Below, one piece after another: positions 26,272-41,484 of a DNA stretch of 64,000 bases. The stretch comes from Tubulanus polymorphus (taxonomy: Eukaryota > Nemertea > Palaeonemertea > Tubulaniformes > Tubulanidae): NCBI RefSeq assembly GCF_964204645.1, contig NC_134031.1, forward strand, positions 5,935,001 through 5,999,000, written 5' to 3'. The notes beneath the pieces are model-generated. The model worked only from the letters and a program-made list of their open reading frames with translations. It was not told the origin of the DNA and did not search any database. How positions within the stretch are numbered: position 1 is the first letter of the stretch; each line of letters starts with the position of its first letter. The position numbers and the translations under genes were made by a program.

Positions 26272-27747
26272 ATGATTTCTTTGAGATTATTCTCAATTTG
26301 TTGCTTTATTCTCTTGGCGACTCCGGGTGGAGTCGATGGACATGAAAACTTCCTAGGTTACACGTGAGTATGAACCATCAGGCACATCGAATACTGTCGT
26401 ACATGGAGTACATTTTTATGAATGAGGCTCAATATCAAACAAAATATCGGTGACACGTCGTATGATGCAATGTTACATTCATGACGAACCTTCTGTTCAA
26501 CATTTTTTATTTAGTATCTTGAACTGTGTATTCGGGTACGTGGCAGAAATCTTTTCGATTTTCTACCGATATAATGGAGATGAAATAGTCGCTGAGAAAT
26601 ACTACCAGAAGTAAGTAAGAATAAAAGTATTCCTATTTTCAGGTTGATGCCCGATTACCCTTTTTATATTTTCGTGTTTCTTTTCCAGTGTATGTTATTT
26701 AGATGTGTGCGCTTTGACTCAAAATGACACTTCCTACGCTGATAGCGACTCTGACAAAACGCAGCCGAATAACTACGTGCATGTTTTGAACCAAAATAAC
26801 AAAATTTGCTACTTGGATTTGTGCGCGTTAGTGAAAAATGACACTTATTACGCGGATAACTTCTTTGATTCGACTATATTTGATGGCGCACTTATCGATG
26901 AAGATCTCAAAATTTCAACGATCCTTTTTGAGAATCTGAGCTGCTTTAAGTTATTGTTTGTGGAACTGGTCTTATTGCTGAATGTGGCTCTACTCAGTTT
27001 TCTGTCAAAATTCATGAGATTCGTATTAAATGGTAAGGACTTTTGCGCTGCCTCGAGATCTTTCTGGGTTAAAATCACTTCATTGGACCCACACCTTATT
27101 GGTAAAATGCACGCATTTAATATTCAATAGCTCTGGTTGGAAGATATGGTGCAACTGGTGAAGACGCCGCTGCCAATTCCTCGATTGATGAGAACGAAAA
27201 TGAGAAACAAGAAGCCGACAAAAACGTAGAAGCTCGCGAGAAATTACCACTATCTATCTCCATCGCGCCAGAACTAGAAGACTTTCGTCTGATCGTCAGT
27301 GAATCCCGGGTCAAAGCTTTCATGGAGAACGAAAATATCTCCGAAGAATCGAAACAAATGGCGCTAAAACTACAGTTTCAGTTGGCCAAAGTTACAAAGG
27401 TAACTGAATGTCAAATCTGGGTGTTAGTGAGCTTTTTTTCATATTTCAATCCAAAGCTTTATATATAAGTGTTCATTTTTCGAATTTAATCATTTTGCAA
27501 TTCATATATACATACTATTTTTGCAGTGTTGGGTTCACATGAGATTAATGCGTGAGTTGGCGGTGAAAACTTATACCAGGCCATGGTTTAAAAGGTAAAA
27601 TCTAATTTTTCGAAAATTCAAAAATCTGTTTTGAAAATCCATTGAATATCGGTGTATTTTCATTTCTCTTCCAGGGAAATGTTAAAGAATCAGCAGCGAT
27701 TCTTTCTACCTGCAGAAGATCACACATCATCATCACCTGTCCAGTAA
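26272..27747 (+). CDS. Unrecognised membrane protein with internal 38-residue repeat, six exons, complete
   Basis: Exons 26272-26363, 26515-26610, 26689-27032, 27131-27399, 27527-27594 and 27675-27747. All introns are GT-AG (donors GTGAGT, GTAAGT, GTAAGG, GTAACT, GTAAAA), phases agree, total 942 nt, 313 residues. Residues 1-23 (MISLRLFSICCFILLATPGG) look like a signal peptide. Residues 65-81 (CYLDVCALTQNDTSYAD) recur at 103-119 (CYLDLCALVKNDTYYAD), each with paired cysteines and an N-D-T glycosylation sequon; another sequon is at N145. A hydrophobic stretch at about 151-169 (LLFVELVLLLNVALLSFLS) is a likely membrane helix, followed by an acidic then basic tail with VHMRLMRELAVKTY. Predicted type I membrane protein. 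I do not recognise the family and assign no function. AATAAA follows the stop by 10 bases. Confidence 0.75.
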
Positions 27748-27757
27748 TTAAACGACC

Positions 27758-27763
27758 AATAAA
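27758..27763 (+). other. Polyadenylation signal of the 26272 gene
   Basis: AATAAA begins 10 bases after the TAA stop, with another AATAAA copy at about 27773. The short 3' UTR supports the gene model. Confidence 0.65.
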
Positions 27764-29617
27764 TAAATGTACAATAAATAAATTAATTTACATCTATCGC
27801 ATCTTGCTGTTTCGTTTACATATGGCTACTATGATAGCCGCACATTGGAGCGGTACTTTCACAAGTTATGGTCAAAATGCTCGACAAACTGACGATCGGA
27901 TCGGAGACTGGCCGAAGTCGTTAACAAAAGATTCCTTCTCTTCTGAAAAATGAAACAGATTCAGAATATCAAACCGATAAGGTGTCCCCAAATAAACCAA
28001 ACCGCATGGACATTTTGTCTCTTTGGGCTTCGAACAAGCGTAAATAGTTAAACACTTTTGTATTTTATCCTTTTTCTCACCTTCATATTGTTAAAGACCC
28101 GTACATATTCTATCTCAGGGACAACATCTAGTGAATTGAATTATACCTGCGAGATGTCTTTCACAAATATCAACATATATCTTTCACAGACTAGCTATAC
28201 ATAAGAATTCGGGCCAAAAGACATTCGCTTGGCTAAAAGGACATGGGACACTGTCAGCGGCCAGCATGAATCTGTGTCCCAGAACTCCACCAAAAAAAAG
28301 AAAGTAAATAAGTCTGTATAAATAGTACAAAATTGTATTCAATAATAGAGCTTTGTTAAAGAAAAATAATGTTAGTAGCAGCGCCAGATATTTTCTCTGA
28401 AAAAAATAAGTAAGAATCGTTCGACACAGAACTTGCTCGAAATGTCCGACAACTTCAAATTCGAGGTTGCAGCAACAACGATGAATTAACATATGATCAC
28501 GTGAACACAACATCGTCTATATACAACAATAATCCGGCCAGGTGACACGAAGATCGTCGTTTGCTTACAGTTGGTTTTACAGTATAGGTCTATATGAATT
28601 ATGAAAAAATATCTTCCTTGCATACAACACGGACATCCACTTCACACAATATGTGAAACAACATATGGAAACTCAATCTCCTCGTGATCTTGGAACAGTT
28701 TCAACTTTCGACTGTACAATTTTTTTTAAAATCACAACGGAAGTAAATAATCCGATAAAATATGTATATCATACAGATCACTAGTACATGTAATTTACAG
28801 AAAGAATACCTATGAATCTCATTATCGTGATACGATACAAATTTTTAGGGAGATTCGTTTGAAAACTACTGACCATTTTACGTAAGGTCTGACTATTTTA
28901 CGTCGCTCAGGATGACCTTTATATCGAACTTAGAAAGTTGGTATTCGGCTTTAAAAAAAACATCGGAGAGTGTAAGCGTAACGCTCTACCAACAACTGAG
29001 CCAGACAAAATGTTTCAGAGGTAAAGCCTCCTCCTCGACGAAGGGATATAATGTTTGTACAAACTTCTCAGAAATCGATATTTCAATCGGCAAATCTGCC
29101 AATTTACAACCATCAAAAACATATTTACATATGCAGTATTGGACATAATCATTGTAGTTTCAAAGAAAAGCAAGACGAAAATCACACATCACCGACTGGC
29201 AAACAATGATACATCTTATGGTGTAGTGGTAATATCTACAGTAAAATTGACATAAATTCTTCATACATCATACATTATAAAGTAATTAACATAAGATATA
29301 AAAAATACAAACAGCACGGAAATATCAATTTTTTTTCATCGTGGTGAAAATTATAACAATTTCATTAAGATCAATTAAGATTCATTTGCCTACCGCTTTC
29401 CGACGTCCAAGATATTTTTTTGTAGCCGATACAGAGGATTATTACTATACGATAAGCAACTGACAACACAGTGTTCATTATGGCAAAATATGAGACAGAC
29501 TTTTCAAAAAAATATATTTATGGTTTTCACAATGACATGGATATGGCCGCGTGGTGGTTTCTATGTACGTACAACCGTTATTGACTACTGAATATGGCGA
29601 TGGGACTCGAAAGAGTT
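27764..29617. other. Intergenic between converging genes
   Basis: Holds the 3' flanks of two convergent genes. The minus-strand frame at 28184-28513 is leucine/phenylalanine-rich with no family match and no splice support, so I do not call it. At 28984-29008 the minus strand reads GGCTCAGTTGTTGGTAGAGC, the 5' half (A-box) of a tRNA, without a matching 3' half: a degenerate tRNA or SINE fragment. Confidence 0.45.
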
Positions 29618-31637
29618 TTACGAAGTGAATTGTGCTCCAGATATCAGCAAACCTTTCTCTTCCAGTTGTTTGAGAACTTCGTCGACAACAGTTCGAATGA
29701 GTCTCTGTTTGAAAGTGATTTCACTCGCCGAGTCGAGCGCGATTTGAGGAGACAGTGACGATACGTTCAATTGCATACCCGCGCGGCTAGACGACGGCAA
29801 AGATGCCCGTATGTCGTCGGCGCGTTGATCGATAAAACCGCCCGGTTGGACGATCGCGTGAACCACTTCGCTGAGAGCAGACGAAAACGCTTGAGAATTA
29901 TTGATCAGCACCGTTTTCGGCAGAGAAATAAAATCGCTATCATTTTCGGATTTAATCGATTCCGCCGAATCGTCATCATTGTCCGCCCCATAAATAACCT
30001 CCTCGATTACTCTCTCCAATTTCCGAACGTCCATTGCTTTATATTCGACCTCGGTCGTCACATCGGTTATGATTTCTACTCCAGCAGCTGGCGCCAAGAC
30101 ATCCCCCGTCTCTTGGTGGATGTAACTATCCATTTTCGGTACCGTCGCGTCGGTTATTTCCGGCACGCTTTCGACTTCCTCGTGATGATCCGCACCATCG
30201 CTGCCCAAATCTCGCTCGTTATTCGACCGTTCGATGACATCCGTAAATATCTCCTCCAGTTTATCGAGATCCATGTGTTTAGCGGTTGTGTTCGAGGTCT
30301 CACTGACATTTCGCTTTCTACTCGCCCGAGATCTACGAATAATGTGAACCTCTTTATCGGGTTCCAACTGGCACACTCCTCCAACTGCTTGCTGTAGGCT
30401 GGGCGTGGGACCGATATCGGCAACTGTGTTCACATATAACATAGATGCCTGTTGTGACTCTAGTCCGACAGGGGCTAGGTGGGCAGCTAATTGATTGGAC
30501 CATGTCTGTAGAAGTTTCTGGTCAATTTTCAGATCTCTAGTCGGGTCGATTACTTGAGTAGTAACCTCGTTTACGGGTCTTGCACTAGAAGCAGCAGTGG
30601 CACTATTATCATTTAGAGCTATATTAGGCGGAAGCAGAATGTTTCCTTCGTTATCAGTTTCAGTTGGAAGTGCAAAATATTGCTGTTCGCCCGAGGGTCC
30701 ACCTTTTATCAAGGTTACCAGTTGACCTTCAGTCGCGTTTTCCGGTATCGACAGAGTGTAGTATTTATCAGCCCCTTTGGCGATGATGACAGGCGTTCCG
30801 TTCTGGTCGGAGAGATGTAGGTTCAGAGTCGAGCCGTCTGCACCGATTACAGCAGGATTAGTTAGCAGACGTTTAATACCGGGATTAAATTCGTCATCGA
30901 TAGTCTTATCGGCGGAAATAACGGTGTGAGTTATTTGTTGAACCATATCGCGGCTGGAAGCGCTGGAGCACTGGTCAGCTAACATCTGTAACGGGGAACA
31001 ATCGGGCGACGAGCTCAGATCGACGCCAGTCTTATCACTACCACCGATAGCCAACTGGATCTGATCGCTCACATCTTGGTGGTCGACTTTACCGCCAACC
31101 CCGGTCGTGTGCTGCGAGTTTATAATCTGATTCCAAACTTTCCACGAAACCGTACCTAAATTCAGCGACGGTAGCAGATTCGAACCCGATGATAACGTTG
31201 CTGCTGTTGAGGTGGCGTTTTCCTTCGATTTTTTCGATAGATCCAGACCTTGCCAGGTAACATTATTAGATGAGTCACCAGCACCAGCAGTAGCAGCAGC
31301 AGCAGCAGCACATTCCGTATTACGGGTTACAGTCGAAGTCGGCTGGTGATGTTTATTAGCTTTGAATAATTTCAGAGATTGGTTAGAATCCTCGTCTCCG
31401 CTACTAACGCTTTCGTACCGTGGTCGCCGGCGTTTTCTACTGCCGAACAATCCATCGTCCTCTTCAGGGATTCCGTTTCTAATGTCCTGTTTCACCCGTT
31501 CTATGATACTTCTTACGTACAGTTCACAACGCTCTTTTTCGCTGAGCTTTTTATTGGACATCACTTTTTCGTAAGTCATCTGCAGAAGTAGCGGGAGGTA
31601 CCGTTCAGCGGAATAACGCCTGCAAAAATTAGTAACG
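29618..31637 (-). CDS. Unrecognised acidic nuclear-type protein, 653+ residues, one large exon
   Basis: An ATG at 31579 opens 653 residues to a TGA at 29618, and the frame stays open upstream to splice acceptors at 31638 and 31620 (adding CRRYSAERYLPLLLQ). A splice-ready exon ends at 32087 (AATAAG then GTAAGT) in matching phase and would add ERQDNYFNAII, so the true start may be further upstream. N-terminal region is helical and charged (LSEKERCELYVRSIIERVKQ). Basic cluster RKRRRPR at 48-54 is a likely nuclear signal. GLDLSKK at 111-117 resembles a CtBP-binding motif. A poly-alanine run (about 91-96) is encoded by GCA repeats. The middle is Ser/Thr/Gly-rich, then two related acidic segments (MDLDKLEEIFTDVI, MDVRKLERVIEEVI) and a C-terminal helix (FKQRLIRTVVDEVLKQLEEK). 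It looks like a transcriptional co-regulator; a remote SERTA-like start is possible but weak. Confidence 0.8.
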
Positions 31638-34014
31638 CTGCAAAAAGAGAATTCAGGGAGTTAGTTTCTTCCAATAGTGACATCAGGGCCTGCTTTCTAC
31701 AGTGGATCGTGCCTGCTATGCGCCTAAATTACACCAGATAAATCACTATGTAACAATGAGAAACAAAGAAAATCTCGATATGGAAATCTATGAAATAGTA
31801 GTGCCGGGTCAACGTGAATCTCGAGTCTGTCCTACAGGTAAAAGGCCCACAGCACTAGTCACAAATGGACCCGGGGTAGCGCACTGTTGTAGCAAGCGTA
31901 CAAGACATTATATTGCGTTAGTTAATTAAAAGACTAGCCTAGAATTCGGACGATCAGGAACCCGTCCCATAGGTGGTGTAATACTCACTGTGCGCTTCAC
32001 CACCACTTTTTATATAGCCAGCATCTATTTATTCATTTACGATATAACAAAAATAGACGTTTAAAAATGATAAACTTCCGACTTACCTTATTATCGCATT
32101 GAAATAATTATCTTGGCGTTCGTCAATTTCCCGCCTATTTTAGGGATCGATACAAATCGACCAGTTCGTCATTAATCGAACCCCTCTTCCATATGTCGCT
32201 GTACTAAAACTGTTTGTATTCGTGTTATACACGGCGGGCGTCTATGCGTATGCTTTTACGCGCTAAACCTCGACATTGCCGGGAAATGGATCAATAAGTG
32301 ACGCGGGAAACGTACCGATCGATAAAATGAGTAGAAAATTAGGTTCCGGATAGTGGTGTGTGTGTAGTGTGTTGTGCGTAGTGTACTGCGTACTGCGTAC
32401 TGCGTGTTTCACCTGCTCGAGTGTTTTTCTTTTGTTGAAGTATATTTTCGATTTATCACGATAAAAGTACATGTAGCTATCATTTCGACCGCATTTAAAT
32501 TTCCAGTGTTCGTTTGTTCACACGGGTCAGATCTGACATTTGTCAAAACATCCCATTTCCCGGTCCGCGATCGATTTGTCCATTTTCTAATACCCTTTTA
32601 AAAACTCAAGGCCATCCCCTCAAATATCACAGATTTCATTTATAGGTTTGGATCGTGCCTAGTGTAGTGTTATGCAGTATGCATGGCTGATCCGGGCCCG
32701 GAATTTCACATTGATTGGGAAAAGATTTCGAAATAAAAGTATTCGACTTTTTAATGAACATAAACAACTTAGACCCTGCAAGCCGTTTCATCCGACCAAG
32801 CCAATCACCACAGTCCGACCCATTTCTGTCATTTTCTTCATTTTCAGTCATATGAAATTTTAATTTTATTCGGGAATAAAGTCTCTGTCCAGCTGGTCGC
32901 CCGAAGTCAGCAGAACTGACAACTGAATGATTCGTCAAATTTTCAACTGTTCAGCTTAGACTAATCGGATCATTTAAGACAGTCATCGGGCCTGGTGCCC
33001 AAGAGATCCTATGAGCGTTCGATCCAAAGTGATGACGATGGTCATTTCAACCGACCTCAAATTCTTTTCACAACCAGTTAATAGCTTAAGTTGTGAAGTT
33101 AATGAAAAGAAACTTGAAGTAGCCTTAATGCCCCTGAATCCAGTTTAATCCCAATATTACCATAATCCGTATCGCAGCCGTGAATGATAATGTATCTAGA
33201 TAATACGGTCAATGAAATCCGTTCATTTTTCAATCCGTCAATTTCCAGGTGCAGATATTTCGGTTACTTGCCTTTTCAAAAAAGACATTTATAATACAAA
33301 ACAATTTAAACAATTTAATTTGCCGCCAAAAATGAATTTGTTTTGGATTTGAGATCAGGTTGCCTTTGCCCAAAAGAACTTGTTTTTCACTGTTGTCGCC
33401 GATCTTCCCCTTCAGCTCGCGAATCCAATCAGTTTTTCAGACGCTCGATGAGAGGAGACTATCCCTCCATTTTCGATTCGTGAGGACGACTTGAAAAAAA
33501 GATTCTACAAGCTTGCAGCAGTGTTAAACGTCCGCGGCGTTTTGCGAGAAATTGTACGGAGGCCGTAGCATTGTTGACGCAGAGTCGGCGCAGACCGTTA
33601 GATGGCGAATGAGCGGCTGATGAAGTTTTCAGGAAAATTGGAAGGGGCGCTCCATAAGTAGCTACACTGTTCGTTTGTTCCCTGGGAAATTTTCAAAGTT
33701 AGAAAAGATGCAATTTCTGAGAAATTTGTAGTACGATCTCAATCTAAAGCTGGCAACCTCAATGGTACAAGCAGGGGCCCAGACCGTCGAAATAATCCCA
33801 AGATCAACCCCCAAGTTAGTTTCAAAATCCAAATTTAGAAATACATACGTAGGCCTATCATAAAAATCGCGCAAGCATTGTTGTCGATTGGGGACAATCT
33901 ATGACGTCATTCAAAATACGGATGGAGTTTACTTTTCACGTTTTCTACACGTTTTAGGTCACGCTGATGACAGCATAGTAAACGCGCGGTGGTGGGTCGT
34001 TCCGGCGCGGAAAA
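31638..34014. other. Intergenic: 5' flanks of the 29618 gene and NRARP copy 1
   Basis: Contains a probable 5' exon of the minus-strand gene ending at 32087 (GTAAGT donor). A TACTGCGTACTGCG-type short tandem repeat sits at about 32385-32404. I found no exact YGTGGGAA (CSL) site in the 1 kb upstream of NRARP copy 1, in contrast to copy 2. No coding exon otherwise seen. Confidence 0.45.
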
Positions 34015-34329
34015 ATGAACAGCTACTCGTTACATCAGGACGTATTTCACGCCGCCGTAAAAACCGGCGACAGCAGAGAATTGCAGCGAATTATGCAGGA
34101 ATATCAGGGCAAAGTTAACGTGAATAAATACGACCGCGAAGGACAAACAGCTTTACACCAGTGCTGTATCGAAGGTAATCTAGAGTTAGTGAAATTATTA
34201 CTGAAATTCGGCGCCGATGTAAGACTTGCGAATATTGACGGCTGGAGTCCGTTACACGTGGCTGCTTACGGTGGACATAAGAAAATTGCTGACTGTCTCA
34301 TCAATCACAGTGCCAGCACCGTTGTATGA
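34015..34329 (+). CDS. NRARP: Notch-regulated ankyrin repeat protein (NRARP), copy 1
   Basis: Single open frame of 104 residues (MNSYSLHQDVFHAAVKTGD...). It aligns along its whole length with vertebrate NRARP (114 residues, also one exon): EGQTALHQCCIEGNLELVKL, KFGADVRLAN, DGWSPLHVAAYGGH are the two diagnostic ankyrin repeats. In vertebrates NRARP binds the Notch intracellular domain/CSL complex, promotes loss of the Notch intracellular domain, and also affects Wnt/LEF1. The first 218 bases are identical to copy 2 at 47967-48293; nine substitutions lie in the next 85 bases, then small indels give a tail (ASTVV) four residues shorter. The 5' flank is unrelated to copy 2. AATAAA at 34631-34636 could end the transcript. 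Likely a functional duplicate or recently converted copy. Confidence 0.92.
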   Translation: MNSYSLHQDVFHAAVKTGDSRELQRIMQEYQGKVNVNKYDREGQTALHQCCIEGNLELVKLLLKFGADVRLANIDGWSPLHVAAYGGHKKIADCLINHSASTVV

Positions 34330-37255
<2,926 letters not shown>

Positions 37256-38789
37256 TTCCCACGCTGTGGCCGTTTATCCGCAAATGTTTTTACACCATCG
37301 AAAAAGGAAATAATTTTTCTGCCAATATTTACACTGGCTGGCGCTGGCAGGAAGTACTCCAGTAACACTGCGCAAACTCGCACGCTGTCATCAGGCGTAT
37401 GACTTCCGCTGTCAACTCGCTCAGCGGAGTTCAGTCGATTCTCACGTGAAATTGGTATTATTTTGTAACAACGTCACGTTTTCAGAGGTCACTTTAAATT
37501 CTTCAGATATCGAGACCACAGTTGCCAAAAGGTATGAGTAAACAACAGCGTCAAGACGACAAAAAATCGAATCCACTTCATTTCAACCCTAAACATTTGG
37601 CCATAACTGTGGTCCCTATTGTTTCAACAACCTTATACCGCTACCCTATTTTGTGAGGAAATTAACGTAAATATGAAAACATTTTCAAAACGATTTTACT
37701 TAGCGTTAGGTTTAGGGCCATCTGTATTTTTGCGTCACTTTACTTTATTCGACGATATCTTGCAAAAGACAATTCGAGTGTAACAGCACATAACAGAAAA
37801 CATGGCGCGCTGCAGTTGGGTATTGGGTATACAGCGTTTTGAATATCATTATGAGAATTTAGGAGAAAAACCACACTGTGAAGAATCGATGAAATAATGA
37901 AAACCCACTATATGTACAGATTAAAACGTTTTAAAACCGAGAATTCATTTGATCAAAAATTGAAAATGACGGTTTCAAACTCTCATCGTCATCACACCTG
38001 ACATTGATCTTTTAGCGAGTAACGTCGTGTCATTTTAAATTTTTGATTAAATAAATTCTTCGTTTTGAAACTCTTTAAGTGGGTTTTTATTGTATTATCA
38101 TCGTGAGAATTTTGGGATCGACGATATTTTTCCGATTTGTACACACGTCAAGTGTTATTAATCGTTCTACCGCGGCTCCAGGTGCCTGATATTACGAGGA
38201 CTTGCGCACACACGCCAAGACCCGGGAGATTCCTTCAAGTGCTACACGCGCTTAATGACATCTTCTAAGGCTCGCGGCTGCTCAACAGATTTACAGATCA
38301 AGAGTGGATTTTGCACCTTGTGTAAAAACTATGATGGGGGTCTCGCATCTTCTATCTGGTGTTCAGGTGTATCATTAAGTGTGGGAACTGATGCCCATGG
38401 GAAAGAAGTAGTAAGCGTCTTTGCGACCCGGATAACATAGCGTGGTAAACCATTAGCTTACTCCTATTAAATCAGTGGCATAAATATAAATTTCTGTTTA
38501 CGGACTAGATGCAAGTTGATTTTTAAATAAAATCGTGAATTTTTCTTTCAAGTTGATGAAGGTCGTTGACCCCTTTCCAACCGGCAAGCACTGATTGAGT
38601 TCTAGAAGCTTGTAAATTAATGGGGTCAGGGTCATTCTAAACTGTCTGTATAGTTTTCCCACAGTATCGTGTTATACTTTTACCTGCTGCTTTTACCGTC
38701 GATAAAACATGTGAATGAGTTGATAAATATAATTTACTTCAGCAGACACTGCCGTATCGCTTTCACCGCAGTGCGAGAAAGCAAAACTA

Positions 38790-38861
38790 CTCCCCGGCCG
38801 GGAATCGAACCCGGGTCTCGCACGTGACAGGCGCGGATACTCACCACTATACTACCGAGGA
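38790..38861 (-). tRNA. tRNA-Asp (GTC)
   Basis: 72 bases fold as a complete cloverleaf: acceptor stem TCCTCGG/CCGGGGA (one T-G pair) with discriminator G, D-arm TAGTATAGTGGTGAGTA containing the A-box, anticodon loop CTGTCAC with GTC, and T-arm CCCGGGTTCGATTCCCGG (B-box GGTTCGATTCC). No intron. A short T run follows on the minus strand. Sequence identical to the copy at 53097. Confidence 0.97.
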
Positions 38862-40912
38862 TTATGACACTGTCCGGTTTGCATTGTAATAACAAGACTA
38901 ACAAGAAAATTAACTAGAAAACTAATTGGCGCCTTGACGGAAAAGAAAACATAAGCTATATTGCTTGATGTTATCGAAAATGAATCGAACATTATTGAAA
39001 ATATTTTGAATTCAGATGTTATTGCCCTAGATTGATAAGACGTAAGATACGTCATCCACTCTTAATTCATTAACAAAACGACAAGCTAATTTATCAAATA
39101 GGAAATAAATGAAATATATTTATTTACAAAATGAACACCAAAATTAACAATTGTTATTTTGAAAGCCAATATTGAAGATGTAGCGCAAATCAATCGAATC
39201 ACACAAAACCCCTTGAATATGTAACGGTTATGGTGTCCAAAAAAACGCCGGCACGCTAGACGTGGATCTAAATTAGTAAGCTAAAAAAAGTGTTTATTCA
39301 TTTGGATGATAATTTTTCTTTATGAATAAAATCAATTATCCCATAGCAACTGTCTTCTTCGAAGTACGAAACGTCATTTTGAAAACGATAAATCTTTCGA
39401 AGACATAGCGTTTTTCGATGAAATCGTTAAAGAAAATGTTTACGGTGGCGTTGAAAGTGTATATGAATATAATTAAAAAAAGATGAGATTTTTATATCAG
39501 TTAAAACTTGCCCTCATGGCTCAACTACGATACAATGAGCTAATTATATAAAATTCGAAGCTAGGGAAAGATTAATCGTCTCTGTACGGGTGTCGATTAG
39601 GCTAAATTGGCATTTGCAAGCCCGTAATTAAATTCTCGACGAAGACGCGCATGCACACTCGCACCCGCGTGCCTAATAATTACATTTGGTTGCTAAGTCG
39701 CGCGCCGCAATTTCCCGAAGTATTCCGCAGTTGCTGTTGGAAAATAAGCAAGATTTGATTATTAAGAAGACGGTTAGCAACCCAGTGTAATTCCCACGGT
39801 TCGCTGAGAATACGGAACGCGTTTTTATGATCGTGGCCACGATCGACGGCGTTTAGCTCGATTCGATCAAAATTCACCATTGACGCGAACGAATGAAAAC
39901 CGATGCTTCCAGGTGAACTCGCTTCTTCGAAGTAATCGAAAATGATTCGATTCTTTTTTTATCTTCAATCAAATTTTTTCTTTTTATTTGAAATTTTTCA
40001 AACAATTATACCGAAAAGCGATCAAAATACACTCCAAACTTTAACTACTTCAAACTTTAATCACTATTGAGGCAGTTCAGGCCTACAATGAAAAGAAAAC
40101 CTTCTTTGCCACAACTTCAGAATCTGACTCGGATTTTCTGAGCTATATTTATCAATATGGAATCATATTGTAGAGCTAGAAAATCTACCTGTTTGACTAA
40201 GATGATTATCTGATATTATCGATAATGGAGAGATAGAAAGATGAGCTTACTCCTATATACTACTATATATATTTATCATACATCTAATACATCTACAGTA
40301 AGTATAAGCGAAGAGTTCATGAAAAAAAGTCATCGCATGGGAAAACACAATGCCCCACAGCGATTAGTGCTTTTCATTTAGCAAGTGGAATCTTTTGACC
40401 TTGCGCGCTCTTCTGATGATCAGCAAGGTCATCGAGGCCGTGAGATAAATAGCATGTCGTATTGATGCATATAAGTCAACAGAAAACCGCGATTAAAAAT
40501 ATTCCATAACGGCCGCAACAGGAAGAAGAACTGTAACTTGTATCTGATTGTATTCAAGAAGGCTGCATCACGTTTATTCTATATTATTTCCTTCTACTTC
40601 TTATAAATAGATATAAAGTATGAATAAATAAAGTAAATCAATTCGTCAATGAATACGTGTTTTCTGCACGTTAAGATTGCTTTCATTTAGCATCTGAAGC
40701 ACGTGTATGAATTCCTATTTGCTGGAACAAAAATATGTTTTAACGTGAAATCCATTGTTCATTGAAAAAGTATATTTTTCCAGTAAAGGTATTAATCCGT
40801 ATATTTTTCTTTTTTATTTCGAAATGTCCTTGATTTATAAAACATTGTGATTATTTTTACCGCAAATTCGGTATATTAAAACATTTGCGAAAAAAAATCG
40901 TAAAGATATATC

Positions 40913-41180
<268 letters not shown>

Positions 41181-41484
41181 TTGTTGCGATGTATTTAGCC
41201 TGCAGACAGTGTAACCATTGTTTATAATCAGGTTTGTTCTTCCTTTTCCCACACAAGAAGTTCTCCCCCTTCGCTGTAACCAGTTTGACATGTGATTATC
41301 TAGTTGTTTTAGTACGTGTATCCGTGAGTAAATAACAATAATCTATTGTTCTCTAACCTTAAAATATCAGCTTCACGAAAGATCAAAATCGCACCGATAT
41401 CTAAGAAGAAATTGATGGCAATTTAAACCAAATCCCGCTATTGGAGTTTACGTCAATATCAACCACAATCACTTGACACTATTA

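Noticed and set aside
28978-29012. tRNA 5' half (GGCTCAGTTGTTGGTAGAGC, minus strand)
   Set aside because: No anticodon stem or T-arm follows; treated as a fragment.
29771-30397. 208-residue plus-strand frame
   Set aside because: Antisense shadow of the 653-residue minus-strand gene.
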